A stretch of 64,000 nucleotides of DNA, taken from Candidatus Defluviibacillus avedoerensis. GTDB taxonomy: Bacteria; Pseudomonadota; Gammaproteobacteria; Burkholderiales; Burkholderiaceae_C. Position numbers and translations under genes: made by a program. The stretch lies in contig JADJBS010000016.1 of NCBI GenBank assembly GCA_016703665.1, forward strand, positions 1 to 64,000. Reading direction: 5' to 3'. Below, in pieces: positions 49,325-57,978 of this stretch (its first letter is position 1; every line of letters starts with the position of its first letter). The notes beneath the pieces are model-generated. The model was given only the letters and a program-made list of their open reading frames with translations. It was not told the origin of the DNA and ran no database searches.

Positions 49325-50088
49325 GCTCAGACAATTTTCTGGAAGTGGACGGCATCACTGTGCAGTTTGGCGGCCTGACCGCTGTGAACCAACTGTCCTT
49401 TAACGTCAAGCAAGGCAGCATTCATGCTTTGATTGGGCCCAACGGGGCGGGCAAATCCACCACCTTCAACTGCATCTCGCGCTATTACCAGCCCACAGCT
49501 GGCCGCATTCGACTGCAAGGACAAGACATCAGTCAGCTGCCGCCCGAACGCATGGCGGGTCTGGGGGTCGCACGCACCTTTCAAAATCTGGAGCTGTTTG
49601 GTGAACTCAGCGTGCGCGAGAACGTCTTGCTGGGCTGCCATTCACACAGCACCAAAACCTTGGGTGGCTTGCTGCGCCGACCGAATGGCGAAACCAATGA
49701 CCTGGTGGACAGCTTGATTGAACGCGTGGGACTCACATCCGACCGAGAAACCCGCGCCAAGGAACTCGACTTTGGCCATCAGAAACTGCTGGAGATTGCC
49801 CGCGCACTCGCGCTCAAGCCTCGCTTGCTGCTGCTGGACGAGCCCGCAGCCGGTCTGCGCAACCGCGACATCGAAAGCCTGGACAAGCTGCTGACCGAAC
49901 TTGTGGACAAAGACGGCATCACCGTGCTGCTGGTGGAACATGTGATGCAACTGGTGATGTCCATCTCCCACCGCATCACCGTCATGTCTTTCGGTCAGAA
50001 GATCGCTGAAGGAACACCAGACGAAGTAAGCAAGGACGAACGCGTGATTGAAGCTTACCTTGGGAAGGGAACTGCCCATGTTTCTTGA
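49321..50088 (+). CDS. livG: LivG-type ABC ATPase
   Basis: 255 aa. Walker A GPNGAGKST at 39-47, modified signature LDFGHQKLLEIARALA, Walker B RLLLLDEPAAGL, H-loop LLVEHVMQLVM. All catalytic elements intact. The last four codons overlap the livF start. Confidence 0.94.
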   Translation: MSSDNFLEVDGITVQFGGLTAVNQLSFNVKQGSIHALIGPNGAGKSTTFNCISRYYQPTAGRIRLQGQDISQLPPERMAGLGVARTFQNLELFGELSVRENVLLGCHSHSTKTLGGLLRRPNGETNDLVDSLIERVGLTSDRETRAKELDFGHQKLLEIARALALKPRLLLLDEPAAGLRNRDIESLDKLLTELVDKDGITVLLVEHVMQLVMSISHRITVMSFGQKIAEGTPDEVSKDERVIEAYLGKGTAHVS

Positions 50089-50788
50089 ACTGCGCGACAT
50101 CAGCGCCAGCTACGGTGCGATCCAGGCCTTGTCAAAGGTATCACTGAACGTGCCACAAGGCGCCATCGTTGCCCTGCTCGGCAGCAACGGGGCTGGCAAG
50201 AGCAGTACCCTGAACGCGATCTGTAAATTGATTGAGCCGAGCGGCGGCGAGGTGCTGTTTGACGGCAAGCCCATTCACAAGCTCAAGTCCGATGACATTG
50301 TTCGCCAGGGCTTGGTGCAAGTGCCCGAAGGCCGCGAGGTGTTCAAGGACATGAGTGTCGAAGAAAACCTGGAGCTGGGCGCATTCGTGCGTGCCAAGGC
50401 CAAAGACCAGGCCGAGAACTTCGAGCGCGTCTATGCCATGTTCCCTCGCCTGAAGGAGCGCCGCGCCCAACGTGCGTCCACACTCTCGGGCGGCGAGCAG
50501 CAAATGCTGGCCATTGGCCGGGCCCTGATGGCCCGCCCGCGCATCCTGCTGCTGGACGAGCCTTCGATGGGCTTGTCGCCCCTGCTGGTGGAACAGATTT
50601 TCCAGACCATCACCCGCCTCAACCGTGAGCAAGGACTGACGATTCTGCTGGTGGAGCAAGACGTGCGCCTGGCGCTCACGGTTGCGTCTTACGCCTACAT
50701 CCTGGAAAACGGCGAGATCACGCTGCAAGGCCCGTCAGAGCAACTCATCAACGACCCCGCCGTGCGTCGAGCCTACCTGGGCGCGTAA
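50078..50788 (+). CDS. livF: LivF-type ABC ATPase
   Basis: 236 aa from ATG 50078 (inside livG). Walker A GSNGAGKSS at 35-43, signature LSGGEQQ at 136-142, Walker B ILLLDEP at 156-162, H-loop replaced by Q-D (LLVEQDVRLA), as usual for LivF. It ends AVRRAYLGA. Completes the transporter. Confidence 0.94.
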   Translation: MFLELRDISASYGAIQALSKVSLNVPQGAIVALLGSNGAGKSSTLNAICKLIEPSGGEVLFDGKPIHKLKSDDIVRQGLVQVPEGREVFKDMSVEENLELGAFVRAKAKDQAENFERVYAMFPRLKERRAQRASTLSGGEQQMLAIGRALMARPRILLLDEPSMGLSPLLVEQIFQTITRLNREQGLTILLVEQDVRLALTVASYAYILENGEITLQGPSEQLINDPAVRRAYLGA

Positions 50789-50805
50789 GGGCAGAAAGAC
50801 ATCCC

Positions 50806-51558
50806 ATGGATTTACTCAAGAACAAACTCGCCCTCGTCACCGGTGCAGGGGGTGGCCTGGGCACGGCAATTGCCGAAGGCTTTGCACGCGAAGGTGCGCG
50901 CGTGGTCGTGGCAGACCTGGACTTGGCGCTAGCCAAAGCCACCGCTCAGGGCATTCAAGATGCGGGGGGCCAAGCCTGGGCCGAACAGTTGGACGTGACC
51001 GACCGCGAAAGCGTAAACCGGTTCGCCCAACGCGTTCAACAAGACATTGGCGCAATTGACATCCTCGTCAACAACGCAGGCATTTCTGGCAAGTCACGCA
51101 TCGACGAAGCCACAGCGCCTGAAGTGTGGGACCGGATCCTGAACGTCAACCTGCAGGGTCTGTTTAACGTGACTCATGCCTTTGTGCCTGCGCTCAAAAG
51201 TACCCAGGGCTGCATCATCAACCTGTCGTCCATCGTGGCATTTGTCAGTGGTATTTCGAGTGCGGGGTATGTGGCCAGCAAGGGCGCGGTGCGTTCATTC
51301 ACACAGGTACTGGCGCGCGACCTCGCTCCCTTTGGCGTACGCGCCAATGCAGTAGCACCTGGCCTGATGCTGACGGCCATGGTGGCGCCGCAGCTCGCTG
51401 TGCCTGGAGGAACCGATTGGTACATGAAACGCGTCCCCATGGGTCGCGGCGGTGAGGTCTACGAAATTGTCGGCCCAGTCGTCTTTCTGGCATCGGCCAT
51501 GGCCAGCTATGTCAACGGTGTGGTGCTGCCTGTGGACGGTGGCTTTCTCTCAGCTTAA
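50806..51558 (+). CDS. Short-chain dehydrogenase/reductase
   Basis: 250 aa. VTGAGGGLGTAIAEGFARE, ILVNNAGISG, IINLSSIVAFVSG (Ser) and GYVASKGAVRSF (Tyr-Lys), ending VVLPVDGGFLSA. 17 bases after livF and 9 before the next SDR. Typical of 3-oxoacyl or cyclic alcohol dehydrogenases in catabolic operons. Confidence 0.9.
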   Translation: MDLLKNKLALVTGAGGGLGTAIAEGFAREGARVVVADLDLALAKATAQGIQDAGGQAWAEQLDVTDRESVNRFAQRVQQDIGAIDILVNNAGISGKSRIDEATAPEVWDRILNVNLQGLFNVTHAFVPALKSTQGCIINLSSIVAFVSGISSAGYVASKGAVRSFTQVLARDLAPFGVRANAVAPGLMLTAMVAPQLAVPGGTDWYMKRVPMGRGGEVYEIVGPVVFLASAMASYVNGVVLPVDGGFLSA

Positions 51559-51567
51559 AGACAAACC

Positions 51568-52308
51568 ATGACACAACACAACACTAAACCCCTGGCCCTG
51601 GTGACCGGTGGCGCAAGCGGCATGGGCCTGGCCACTGTGGGACGGCTCGCCCACGACGGCTTTGCCGTGGTGCTGGTTGACCGAGATGGCAAACTGGCCG
51701 AAACCGAAACGGCACGCCTGAAGGCACAGGGGCTGGACGTGCGCTGCCATGTGCTGGATTTGACCGATGAAGCCGCCGTGCGTGCACTGATCCAATCTCT
51801 GCCGCCCCTGAATGCCTTGGTCAACAATGCCGGTATCTTTGATGAACGCAAGTTTCTGGACGTGAGCAACACAGACTTTCGCCGCGCGTATGAGATCAAC
51901 CTGATTGCAGTGGCCACACTGACCCAGGAGGTGGCCAAGACGATGCCGAATGGAGGGCGCATCGTCAACATTGCGTCACGCGCTTACCTGGGGGCCAAGA
52001 ACCACCCGCACTATGTGGCGTCCAAGGCGGCGTTGGTCGGCTACACCCGCGCCAGCGCAATGGAACTGGCTGCGCGCAATATTCTGGTCAACGCAATTGC
52101 GCCGGGTTTGATCGATACCCCTTTGCTACGTAACCTGACCCCTGAGCGGATGGCGGCGCAGTTGGCGCTTCAACCCACCGGCAAGGCGGGGCGGCCAGAG
52201 GATGTGGCGCATGCAGTGTCCTTTCTGGTGTCTGCCCAAACTGATTTCATCACCGGGCAGGTGATCTTTGTGGACGGTGGCAAATCGCTCGGAGGGTCTG
52301 GCGCATGA
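51568..52308 (+). CDS. Short-chain dehydrogenase/reductase
   Basis: 246 aa. VTGGASGMGLATVGRLAHD, LNALVNNAGIF, IVNIASRAYLGAKNHP (Ser) and HYVASKAALVGYTRA (Tyr-Lys), with RPEDVAHAVSFLVSAQTDF near the C-terminus. That last part and the SRAYLG segment resemble the broken SDR at 4654-5444. Overlaps the flavoprotein start by 4 bases. Confidence 0.9.
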   Translation: MTQHNTKPLALVTGGASGMGLATVGRLAHDGFAVVLVDRDGKLAETETARLKAQGLDVRCHVLDLTDEAAVRALIQSLPPLNALVNNAGIFDERKFLDVSNTDFRRAYEINLIAVATLTQEVAKTMPNGGRIVNIASRAYLGAKNHPHYVASKAALVGYTRASAMELAARNILVNAIAPGLIDTPLLRNLTPERMAAQLALQPTGKAGRPEDVAHAVSFLVSAQTDFITGQVIFVDGGKSLGGSGA

Positions 52309-54023
52309 GCACTGATGCGACAAACGCAGACCAGACCTACGACCTGATCGTGGTGGGCTCAGGCGCTGGCGGCATGGCTGCGGCCATCACCGCCAGCATC
52401 GAGGGCCGCAGCGTGCTGCTGGTCGAAAAAGCCGACCGCATCGGTGGCTCAACCGCTATCTCTGGTGGAGCCATCTGGGCACCTCTGAATGCACAATCTG
52501 GCCCCGCAGGCCACCCCGACACATTTGACAACGCCTGGACTTATCTGCAAAACACGGTGGGCGACGCGGCAGACCCGGACATGCAGCGCACCTATTTGCA
52601 GGCCGGTGCCGGCATGGTGGACTATTTTGAAAAGAACACCCAACTTAAGCTGGCGGCGCGAACCTTTTCGCCAGACTATTACCCGGACCGTCCCGGTGCG
52701 GCCATGGGTGGTCGCTCGCTCGACCCATTGATGTTTGATGGTCGCCTGCTGGGCAAACACTTTGCAGAATTGCGTGACCCCATGCCAGAGTTCATGGTGC
52801 TGGGCGGCATGATGGTGACCATGACAGATGCCAAACATCTGCTGGCCGTCACCCGATCGTTCACGTCGTGGCGCGAGGGCATGAAGCTGGTGCTGCGCTA
52901 TTTTTCAGACCGGGTGAGGGGCTACCACCGTGGCACACGCCTCGTTTTGGGCAATGCACTGGCCGCGAGACTGTTCAAGACGGTGCTGGACCGTCAAATA
53001 CCGTATTGGCTGAAAAGCCCCATGCAGTCACTGATCACCGAAAACGGCAAAGTCACCGGCATCAAGGTGCTGCGGGGTGGGCGCACACAAACCTTGCACG
53101 CACGCTGCGGCGTGGTGATCGCCACGGGCGGATTCCCCTGGAACGCGGAACTGCGCGAAAAGCACTACCCCACTCCCACGGGCCCCTGGTCCATGTCGCC
53201 CAAAGACAACCGGGGCGAAGGCATTCAGGCCGCGCTGCAGGCGGGTGCGGCCATGGGCACGGGTCACGCCAGCGCTGGGTTTTGGGCACCGGTGTCGGTC
53301 CTGAAGCGGCCTGATGGCACCGAGCTGCGCTACCCTCACCTGGTATGGGACCGCGCCAAACCGGGCCTGATGGCCGTCAACAGCGCAGGCAAACGCTTTG
53401 TAAACGAATCCACCTCGTACCACGAGTTTGTGCTGGGCATGTACCGGTCTCACCAAACCGTGCCCACGTTTCCTGCCTGCCTGATTTGCGACAGCGATTT
53501 CATGGAGCGCTGGGGCATGGGACTGGTTCTGCCAGGGGGTCGGCCACGCGAGCATTTGATCCGTGCGGGCTATCTGTTCAAGGCCGATAGCTTGACTGAA
53601 CTGGCCCACGCACTGGGCATGGATGCGGCGGGATTGCAGGCGTCGGCCCAGCGATTCAATGAACTGGCGGTAGCGGGGGTAGACACCGATTTCGGCAAGG
53701 GCAGCACGGCCTACAACCGCTACCTGGGCGATGCTGATCAAACACCCAACCCCTGCCTGGGGCCGCTGCGCACCGCGCCGTTTTATGCGGTCAAGGTCTA
53801 TGCCGGGGACATTGGCACGGCGGCAGGTGTGCGCTGCAATGCCAACGCCCAAGCGCTGGATGCGCAAGACCAGCCCGTCGAGGGCTTGTACGTAGCAGGC
53901 AACGACATGCATTCGGTCATGGGTGGTCAGTACCCTGCCCCTGGCATCACGCTGGGGCCAGCGCTGACGTTTGGATGGATTGCCGGGCGCCACGCAGCTA
54001 GGCGTGCAGTGCCTGCACAGTGA
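52305..54023 (+). CDS. KstD-like FAD-dependent dehydrogenase
   Basis: 572 aa. Rossmann FAD motif DLIVVGSGAGGMAAAITASI, VEKADRIGGSTAISGGAIW, second FAD region GVVIATGGFPWN, catalytic-domain MAVNSAGKRFVNESTSYHEF and C-terminal VAGNDMHSVMGGQYPAPGIT. This layout is that of 3-ketosteroid delta1-dehydrogenase / fumarate reductase flavoproteins, which desaturate next to a carbonyl. With three SDRs it suggests oxidation and desaturation of a cyclic alcohol/ketone. Steroid as substrate is not implied, since other steroid genes are absent. Confidence 0.88.
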   Translation: MSTDATNADQTYDLIVVGSGAGGMAAAITASIEGRSVLLVEKADRIGGSTAISGGAIWAPLNAQSGPAGHPDTFDNAWTYLQNTVGDAADPDMQRTYLQAGAGMVDYFEKNTQLKLAARTFSPDYYPDRPGAAMGGRSLDPLMFDGRLLGKHFAELRDPMPEFMVLGGMMVTMTDAKHLLAVTRSFTSWREGMKLVLRYFSDRVRGYHRGTRLVLGNALAARLFKTVLDRQIPYWLKSPMQSLITENGKVTGIKVLRGGRTQTLHARCGVVIATGGFPWNAELREKHYPTPTGPWSMSPKDNRGEGIQAALQAGAAMGTGHASAGFWAPVSVLKRPDGTELRYPHLVWDRAKPGLMAVNSAGKRFVNESTSYHEFVLGMYRSHQTVPTFPACLICDSDFMERWGMGLVLPGGRPREHLIRAGYLFKADSLTELAHALGMDAAGLQASAQRFNELAVAGVDTDFGKGSTAYNRYLGDADQTPNPCLGPLRTAPFYAVKVYAGDIGTAAGVRCNANAQALDAQDQPVEGLYVAGNDMHSVMGGQYPAPGITLGPALTFGWIAGRHAARRAVPAQ

Positions 54024-54071
54024 GTCAACACCAAGAATGCCGCATTCGTTTGGCCCTATCAGAAAGACACC

Positions 54072-54686
54072 ATGAAAATCTTCTTCTCACCCTTCTCGCC
54101 CTATGTCCGCAAATGTTTGGTGGTGGGCCACGAACTGGGGCTGAATGACCGCATTCAGTTGCTGCCGTCTAACGCACACCCGGTGAACCGCGACAAAGAA
54201 ATCATTGCCCAAAACCCGCTGGGCAAGGTGCCTACCTTTTTCACCGACGAAGGCACCGCCTTGTACGACAGCCGCGTGATCTGTGAATACCTGGACACCT
54301 TGGCGAATGGCAAGTTGTTCCCCCGCGAAGGCGCTGCGCGCTGGTCCACCCTGACCCTGCAATCTCTGGGTGATGGCATTCTGGACGCAGCCCTTTTGGC
54401 ACGGTATGAAGACGTGGCACGCCCCGAGGCCATCCGCTGGCCTGAGTGGCGCGCTGCCCAGTTGGACAAGGCTGAGACCTCACTCGCCCACCTGGAGGCA
54501 GCGCCTTCCCAGCTAGCCAACCGCGTGGACATTGGCACCCTGGCTGTGGGCTGCGCCCTGTGGTATCTGGATTTGCGCTTTCCCGACCTCAACTGGCGCA
54601 CGCGCTATCCGCAGGTTGCCGCCTGGTACGAAGCTTTTAACCAGAGGCCGTCCATGCAGGCAAGCTGGGCGCTGCCAGCCGCCTGA
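54072..54686 (+). CDS. Glutathione S-transferase family protein
   Basis: 204 aa. N-terminal thioredoxin-like domain (MKIFFSPFSPYVRKCLVVGH, NPLGKVPTFF, LYDSRVICEYLDTL with the glutathione gamma-Glu site Asp-Ser) and a helical C-domain (DIGTLAVGCALWYLDLRFPD). Last gene of the operon, 48 bases after the flavoprotein. Could isomerise or conjugate a reactive enone made by the dehydrogenases; inferred. Confidence 0.88.
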   Translation: MKIFFSPFSPYVRKCLVVGHELGLNDRIQLLPSNAHPVNRDKEIIAQNPLGKVPTFFTDEGTALYDSRVICEYLDTLANGKLFPREGAARWSTLTLQSLGDGILDAALLARYEDVARPEAIRWPEWRAAQLDKAETSLAHLEAAPSQLANRVDIGTLAVGCALWYLDLRFPDLNWRTRYPQVAAWYEAFNQRPSMQASWALPAA

Positions 54687-54692
54687 ATCGCC

Positions 54693-55070
54693 TCAATAAC
54701 GGTACCAATCTTCATTGCGGTAGGGCCGCACATGGCCATGATGATGGTGCCGGGCACGCCAGTGCGGCGGCGGCGGCGCATAGTGCACCACGGGGGGCGC
54801 CTGGACGATCACAGGTGCTGGATAGACATGAACCGGCGCTGCTTGAACATGACCGTAGCCATGGCCATGCTGGGGGTAAGTGTGTTGCGGTGCCACCACC
54901 ACAGGCGCCCGTTGCACATGCGCAGGCGCGTGCCCCACATGACCCCCTGGCACCTGAAACCCGACAGAGAACACCAGGTTCCCGGCCCATGCCGCAGGTG
55001 CAGCCGCCAGGGCGGCGACCGCGACCAGAATGCCAGCGCTGGCAGACACAAAAGACGGAATCAATTTCAT
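54693..55070 (-). CDS. His/Pro-rich exported protein
   Basis: 125 aa from ATG 55070 with AAGGAG upstream. Signal peptide ILVAVAALAAAPAAWA, then a low-complexity mature part with many His (HVGHAPAHVQRAP, YPQHGHGYGHVQ, RARHHHHGHVRPYRNEDWY) and Pro-Val repeats. Likely periplasmic or outer-surface; the histidines could bind Ni, Cu or Zn. Family not recognised. Ends 6 bases from the GST gene, convergent. Confidence 0.7.
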   Translation of the reverse strand: MKLIPSFVSASAGILVAVAALAAAPAAWAGNLVFSVGFQVPGGHVGHAPAHVQRAPVVVAPQHTYPQHGHGYGHVQAAPVHVYPAPVIVQAPPVVHYAPPPPHWRARHHHHGHVRPYRNEDWYRY

Positions 55071-55164
55071 GGCAATGCTCCTTAAACGGGGGGCAGCTTG
55101 AAGTGGCTGGCCCGTGCTGGAGACAACGCAGTACCCGTCAAATTGGATGACGGCTTTACACAAC

Positions 55165-56091
55165 TCAGTCCCGCACCATGACACAACGGTCTCGACCCTG
55201 AGCCTTGGCCTGGTACAGCGCCCGGTCAACCCGCCGGATGTTGTTCACCGCATCTTCACTGGCACGCAGCAGGCCGGCCCCAGCCGAGCTGGTGTAGCGA
55301 AAATCTGGCGCTTCGGCGAGCGGACTGGCGCCCCTGACCAGCCGCAAAATGCGGTCTACCTTCAGCTGAACCTGGGGCTCGTCCATGCCTGGCAAGAGCA
55401 GCATGAATTCTTCTCCCCCCATGCGCCCGGCAATGTCGGCAATGCGCAGTTGATTGAGCAAGGTGGCGGCAAAGTGCTTCAGCACCAAGTCGCCCCCGTG
55501 GTGGCCGTACACATCGTTGACTGACTTGAAGTGGTCCAGGTCCAGCATCACAATGCCACATGGTCGGTCTTGGCTCACCAGCAGATCGAGTTGCCTGTCC
55601 AGCAGATCCAGCGCATGCCGACGGTTGCTGATGCCGGTGAGTGCGTCGGTCTGCGCCGCCCGCACCGCGCCGTCGCGGGCAGTGCGCAGGCTACGCTCGT
55701 CCTCGCGCACATTGGTGATGTCAAAGGCCACGCAAAGCATCCAGCCTTGGGCATTTACCGTTTCGGTCATATAGACCCAGCTACCGTCCAGCAGGTCGGC
55801 CTCAAATCCCCGGTAGGGCAGCTTGCCACGGCGCGAGCGTGCAGATGCCAGCCAAATTTCAAAATCCTTGGAATCCACCTTGTTGCCCACACGCCGCGCG
55901 TGGTTGGCACGCATCAAATCCGACCAGGTGGAAAACTCATCAGCCGCCAGACCCAGCATCTTGCGGAACATGGGGTTGGCATAGCAAAGCATGTCCCGGT
56001 CGTCAAACACCGCCACCAGCAGGGGTGAGCCTTCGTAAAGGCGCATCATCTGCTGACAAAACACGGAAAGATTGGCCGGATCGGTTTGCAT
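55165..56091 (-). CDS. PAS-GGDEF diguanylate cyclase
   Basis: 308 aa, soluble. PAS domain at about 10-125 (SPLLVAVFDDRDMLCYANPM), then GGDEF domain with RAAQTDALTGISNRRHALDL, LDLDHFKSVNDVYGH and the active site GGEEF at 225-229. RIAD at 216-219 lies five residues before it, the allosteric I-site, so product inhibition by c-di-GMP is expected. No EAL domain. Divergent from glnS. Confidence 0.93.
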   Translation of the reverse strand: MQTDPANLSVFCQQMMRLYEGSPLLVAVFDDRDMLCYANPMFRKMLGLAADEFSTWSDLMRANHARRVGNKVDSKDFEIWLASARSRRGKLPYRGFEADLLDGSWVYMTETVNAQGWMLCVAFDITNVREDERSLRTARDGAVRAAQTDALTGISNRRHALDLLDRQLDLLVSQDRPCGIVMLDLDHFKSVNDVYGHHGGDLVLKHFAATLLNQLRIADIAGRMGGEEFMLLLPGMDEPQVQLKVDRILRLVRGASPLAEAPDFRYTSSAGAGLLRASEDAVNNIRRVDRALYQAKAQGRDRCVMVRD

Positions 56092-56149
56092 TCAATCAAC
56101 AGGATAGCAAGCCGCCTTGCAGGCTGCATCCGCCGCCTAAAATGCCCCT

Positions 56150-57946
56150 ATGAGTTCCACCCCCGAAAAAGACACCGTCAAACCCAGCAACTTTCTGCGC
56201 CAGATCATCGAATCCGACCTGGCCCAAGGCACCTACGCCCAGCGCAAATGGGCAGGCAGCCCCGGCGACGCCGCACACCACGCTGCAGGTCAGCCCGACC
56301 CCGCCAAAATCCGCACCCGCTTTCCGCCCGAGCCCAACGGCTACCTGCACGTGGGCCACGCCAAAAGCATTTGCCTGAACTTCGGCTTGGCGCGCGACTA
56401 TGGCGGCGTGTGCCACCTGCGCTTTGACGACACCAACCCCGAAAAAGAAGACACCGAATACGTCAACAGCATCATCGACGCCGTCAAATGGCTGGGCTTT
56501 GACTGGAATGGATCAGCCGACGCCCCCGCCTACCAGGCCAGCGACTACTTTGACTTCATGCACCGCGCCGCGGTCTACCTGATCGAAGCCGGCCACGCCT
56601 ATGTCGACGAGCAAACCCCCGAAGAAATGCGCGCCAATCGGGGCGACTTTGGCAAGCCCGGTGTGAACAGCCCCTTCCGCAGCCGGACGCCCACCGAGAA
56701 CGCAGCCCGCTTTGCCGAGATGCGTGACGGCAAACACGAAGACGGCTCCATGGTGCTGCGAGCCAAGATCGACATGGCCAGCCCCAACATCAACCTGCGC
56801 GACCCGACCATCTACCGCATCCGCCGCGCCACCCACCACAACACCGGCGACAAATGGTGCATCTACCCGATGTACACCTATGCCCACCCGATCGAAGACG
56901 CGCTGGAGCAAATCACCCACAGCATTTGCACGCTGGAATTTGAAGACCAGCGCCCGTTTTATGACTGGTTGATGGACCGCTTGTGCGAAGGCGGCTTGCT
57001 GGCTGCCCCCGCGCCCAAGCAATACGAATTTGCCCGCCTGAACCTGACCTATGTGATCACCAGCAAACGCAAGCTGGCGCAACTGGTGTACGACCACAAG
57101 GTGAGCGGCTGGGACGACCCGCGCATGCCAACCATCGTCGGCCTGCGCCGCCGTGGCTACACCCCCGCCAGCCTGCAAGCCTTTGCCGAACGCATAGGCG
57201 TGACCAAGAGCGACAGCTGGATCGACTACGGCACGCTGGAAGGCTGCCTGCGCGAAGACCTGGAGCTGACCGCCCACCGCGGCATGGCCGTGCTGAACCC
57301 GGTCAAGCTGGTGCTGACCAACTGGGATGACGTGATGGGCGCCGGCCACCTGGAGCCCTGCACCCAACCAGCCATCCCCCATCCGCCAGAGGGCATGGCA
57401 ACACCACCCGCACGCCACTTCACCATCGGCAAAGAAGTCTGGATTGACCGCGAAGATTTCGAAGAAGTGCCGCCCAAGGGCTACAAGCGCCTGTTCCCAG
57501 GCAACAAGGTGCGCCTGAAAGGCGGCTACGTGATCGAATGCACGGGCTGCGAAAAGGACGCTGACGGCAAGATCACGCAAGTGCTGGCCACCGTGGTGCC
57601 CGACACCAAGAGCGGCACACCCGGCTCTGACCTGGTCAAAGTGAAAGCCGCCATCACCTGGGTGGGCGTGGCCAATGGCGTCAGCGCCGAAGTGCGCCTA
57701 TATGACCGGCTGTTTTCAGACGCGCACCCCGATGCGGGCGGCAAAGACTTTTTGGAAAGCCTGAACCCGGACAGCCTGAAAGTGATCACCGCGATTGTGG
57801 AACCATCACTGGCCAATGCCGCGCCTGATCAGAAGTTTCAGTTTGAGCGCCATGGCTACTTTGTGGCGGACCGAGTGGACCATGTGACTGGGACGAAGCC
57901 GGTGTTTAACTTGGCTGTGGGGTTGAAGGATAGTTGGGGGAAGTAG
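56150..57946 (+). CDS. glnS: Glutaminyl-tRNA synthetase
   Basis: 598 aa class I synthetase charging tRNA-Gln. Signatures: FPPEPNGYLHVGHAKSICLN (HIGH as HVGH near residue 67), LRFDDTNPEKEDTEYVNSI, and YVITSKRKLAQLV in the KMSKS position. C-terminal anticodon-binding beta-barrels are present (KRLFPGNKVRLKGGYV). A -10-like TAAAAT lies 11 bases upstream of the ATG. Slightly longer than E. coli GlnRS (554 aa). Intact. Confidence 0.97.
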   Translation: MSSTPEKDTVKPSNFLRQIIESDLAQGTYAQRKWAGSPGDAAHHAAGQPDPAKIRTRFPPEPNGYLHVGHAKSICLNFGLARDYGGVCHLRFDDTNPEKEDTEYVNSIIDAVKWLGFDWNGSADAPAYQASDYFDFMHRAAVYLIEAGHAYVDEQTPEEMRANRGDFGKPGVNSPFRSRTPTENAARFAEMRDGKHEDGSMVLRAKIDMASPNINLRDPTIYRIRRATHHNTGDKWCIYPMYTYAHPIEDALEQITHSICTLEFEDQRPFYDWLMDRLCEGGLLAAPAPKQYEFARLNLTYVITSKRKLAQLVYDHKVSGWDDPRMPTIVGLRRRGYTPASLQAFAERIGVTKSDSWIDYGTLEGCLREDLELTAHRGMAVLNPVKLVLTNWDDVMGAGHLEPCTQPAIPHPPEGMATPPARHFTIGKEVWIDREDFEEVPPKGYKRLFPGNKVRLKGGYVIECTGCEKDADGKITQVLATVVPDTKSGTPGSDLVKVKAAITWVGVANGVSAEVRLYDRLFSDAHPDAGGKDFLESLNPDSLKVITAIVEPSLANAAPDQKFQFERHGYFVADRVDHVTGTKPVFNLAVGLKDSWGK

Positions 57947-57978
57947 CACCTTTGCAATTACCTTCATTAGGAGAAAGC

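Noticed and set aside
53028..53993. 321-codon leftward frame opposite the KstD-like gene
   Set aside because: Antisense shadow of an intact flavoprotein gene.
52305..54023. Steroid degradation locus
   Set aside because: Only the KstD-like gene fits; no Kst/Hsa/Tes ring-degradation genes are present, so the steroid label is not supported.
56513..57580. 355-codon open frame opposite glnS
   Set aside because: Antisense shadow; low-complexity Val/Ala/Gly-rich translation and glnS motifs on the other strand.
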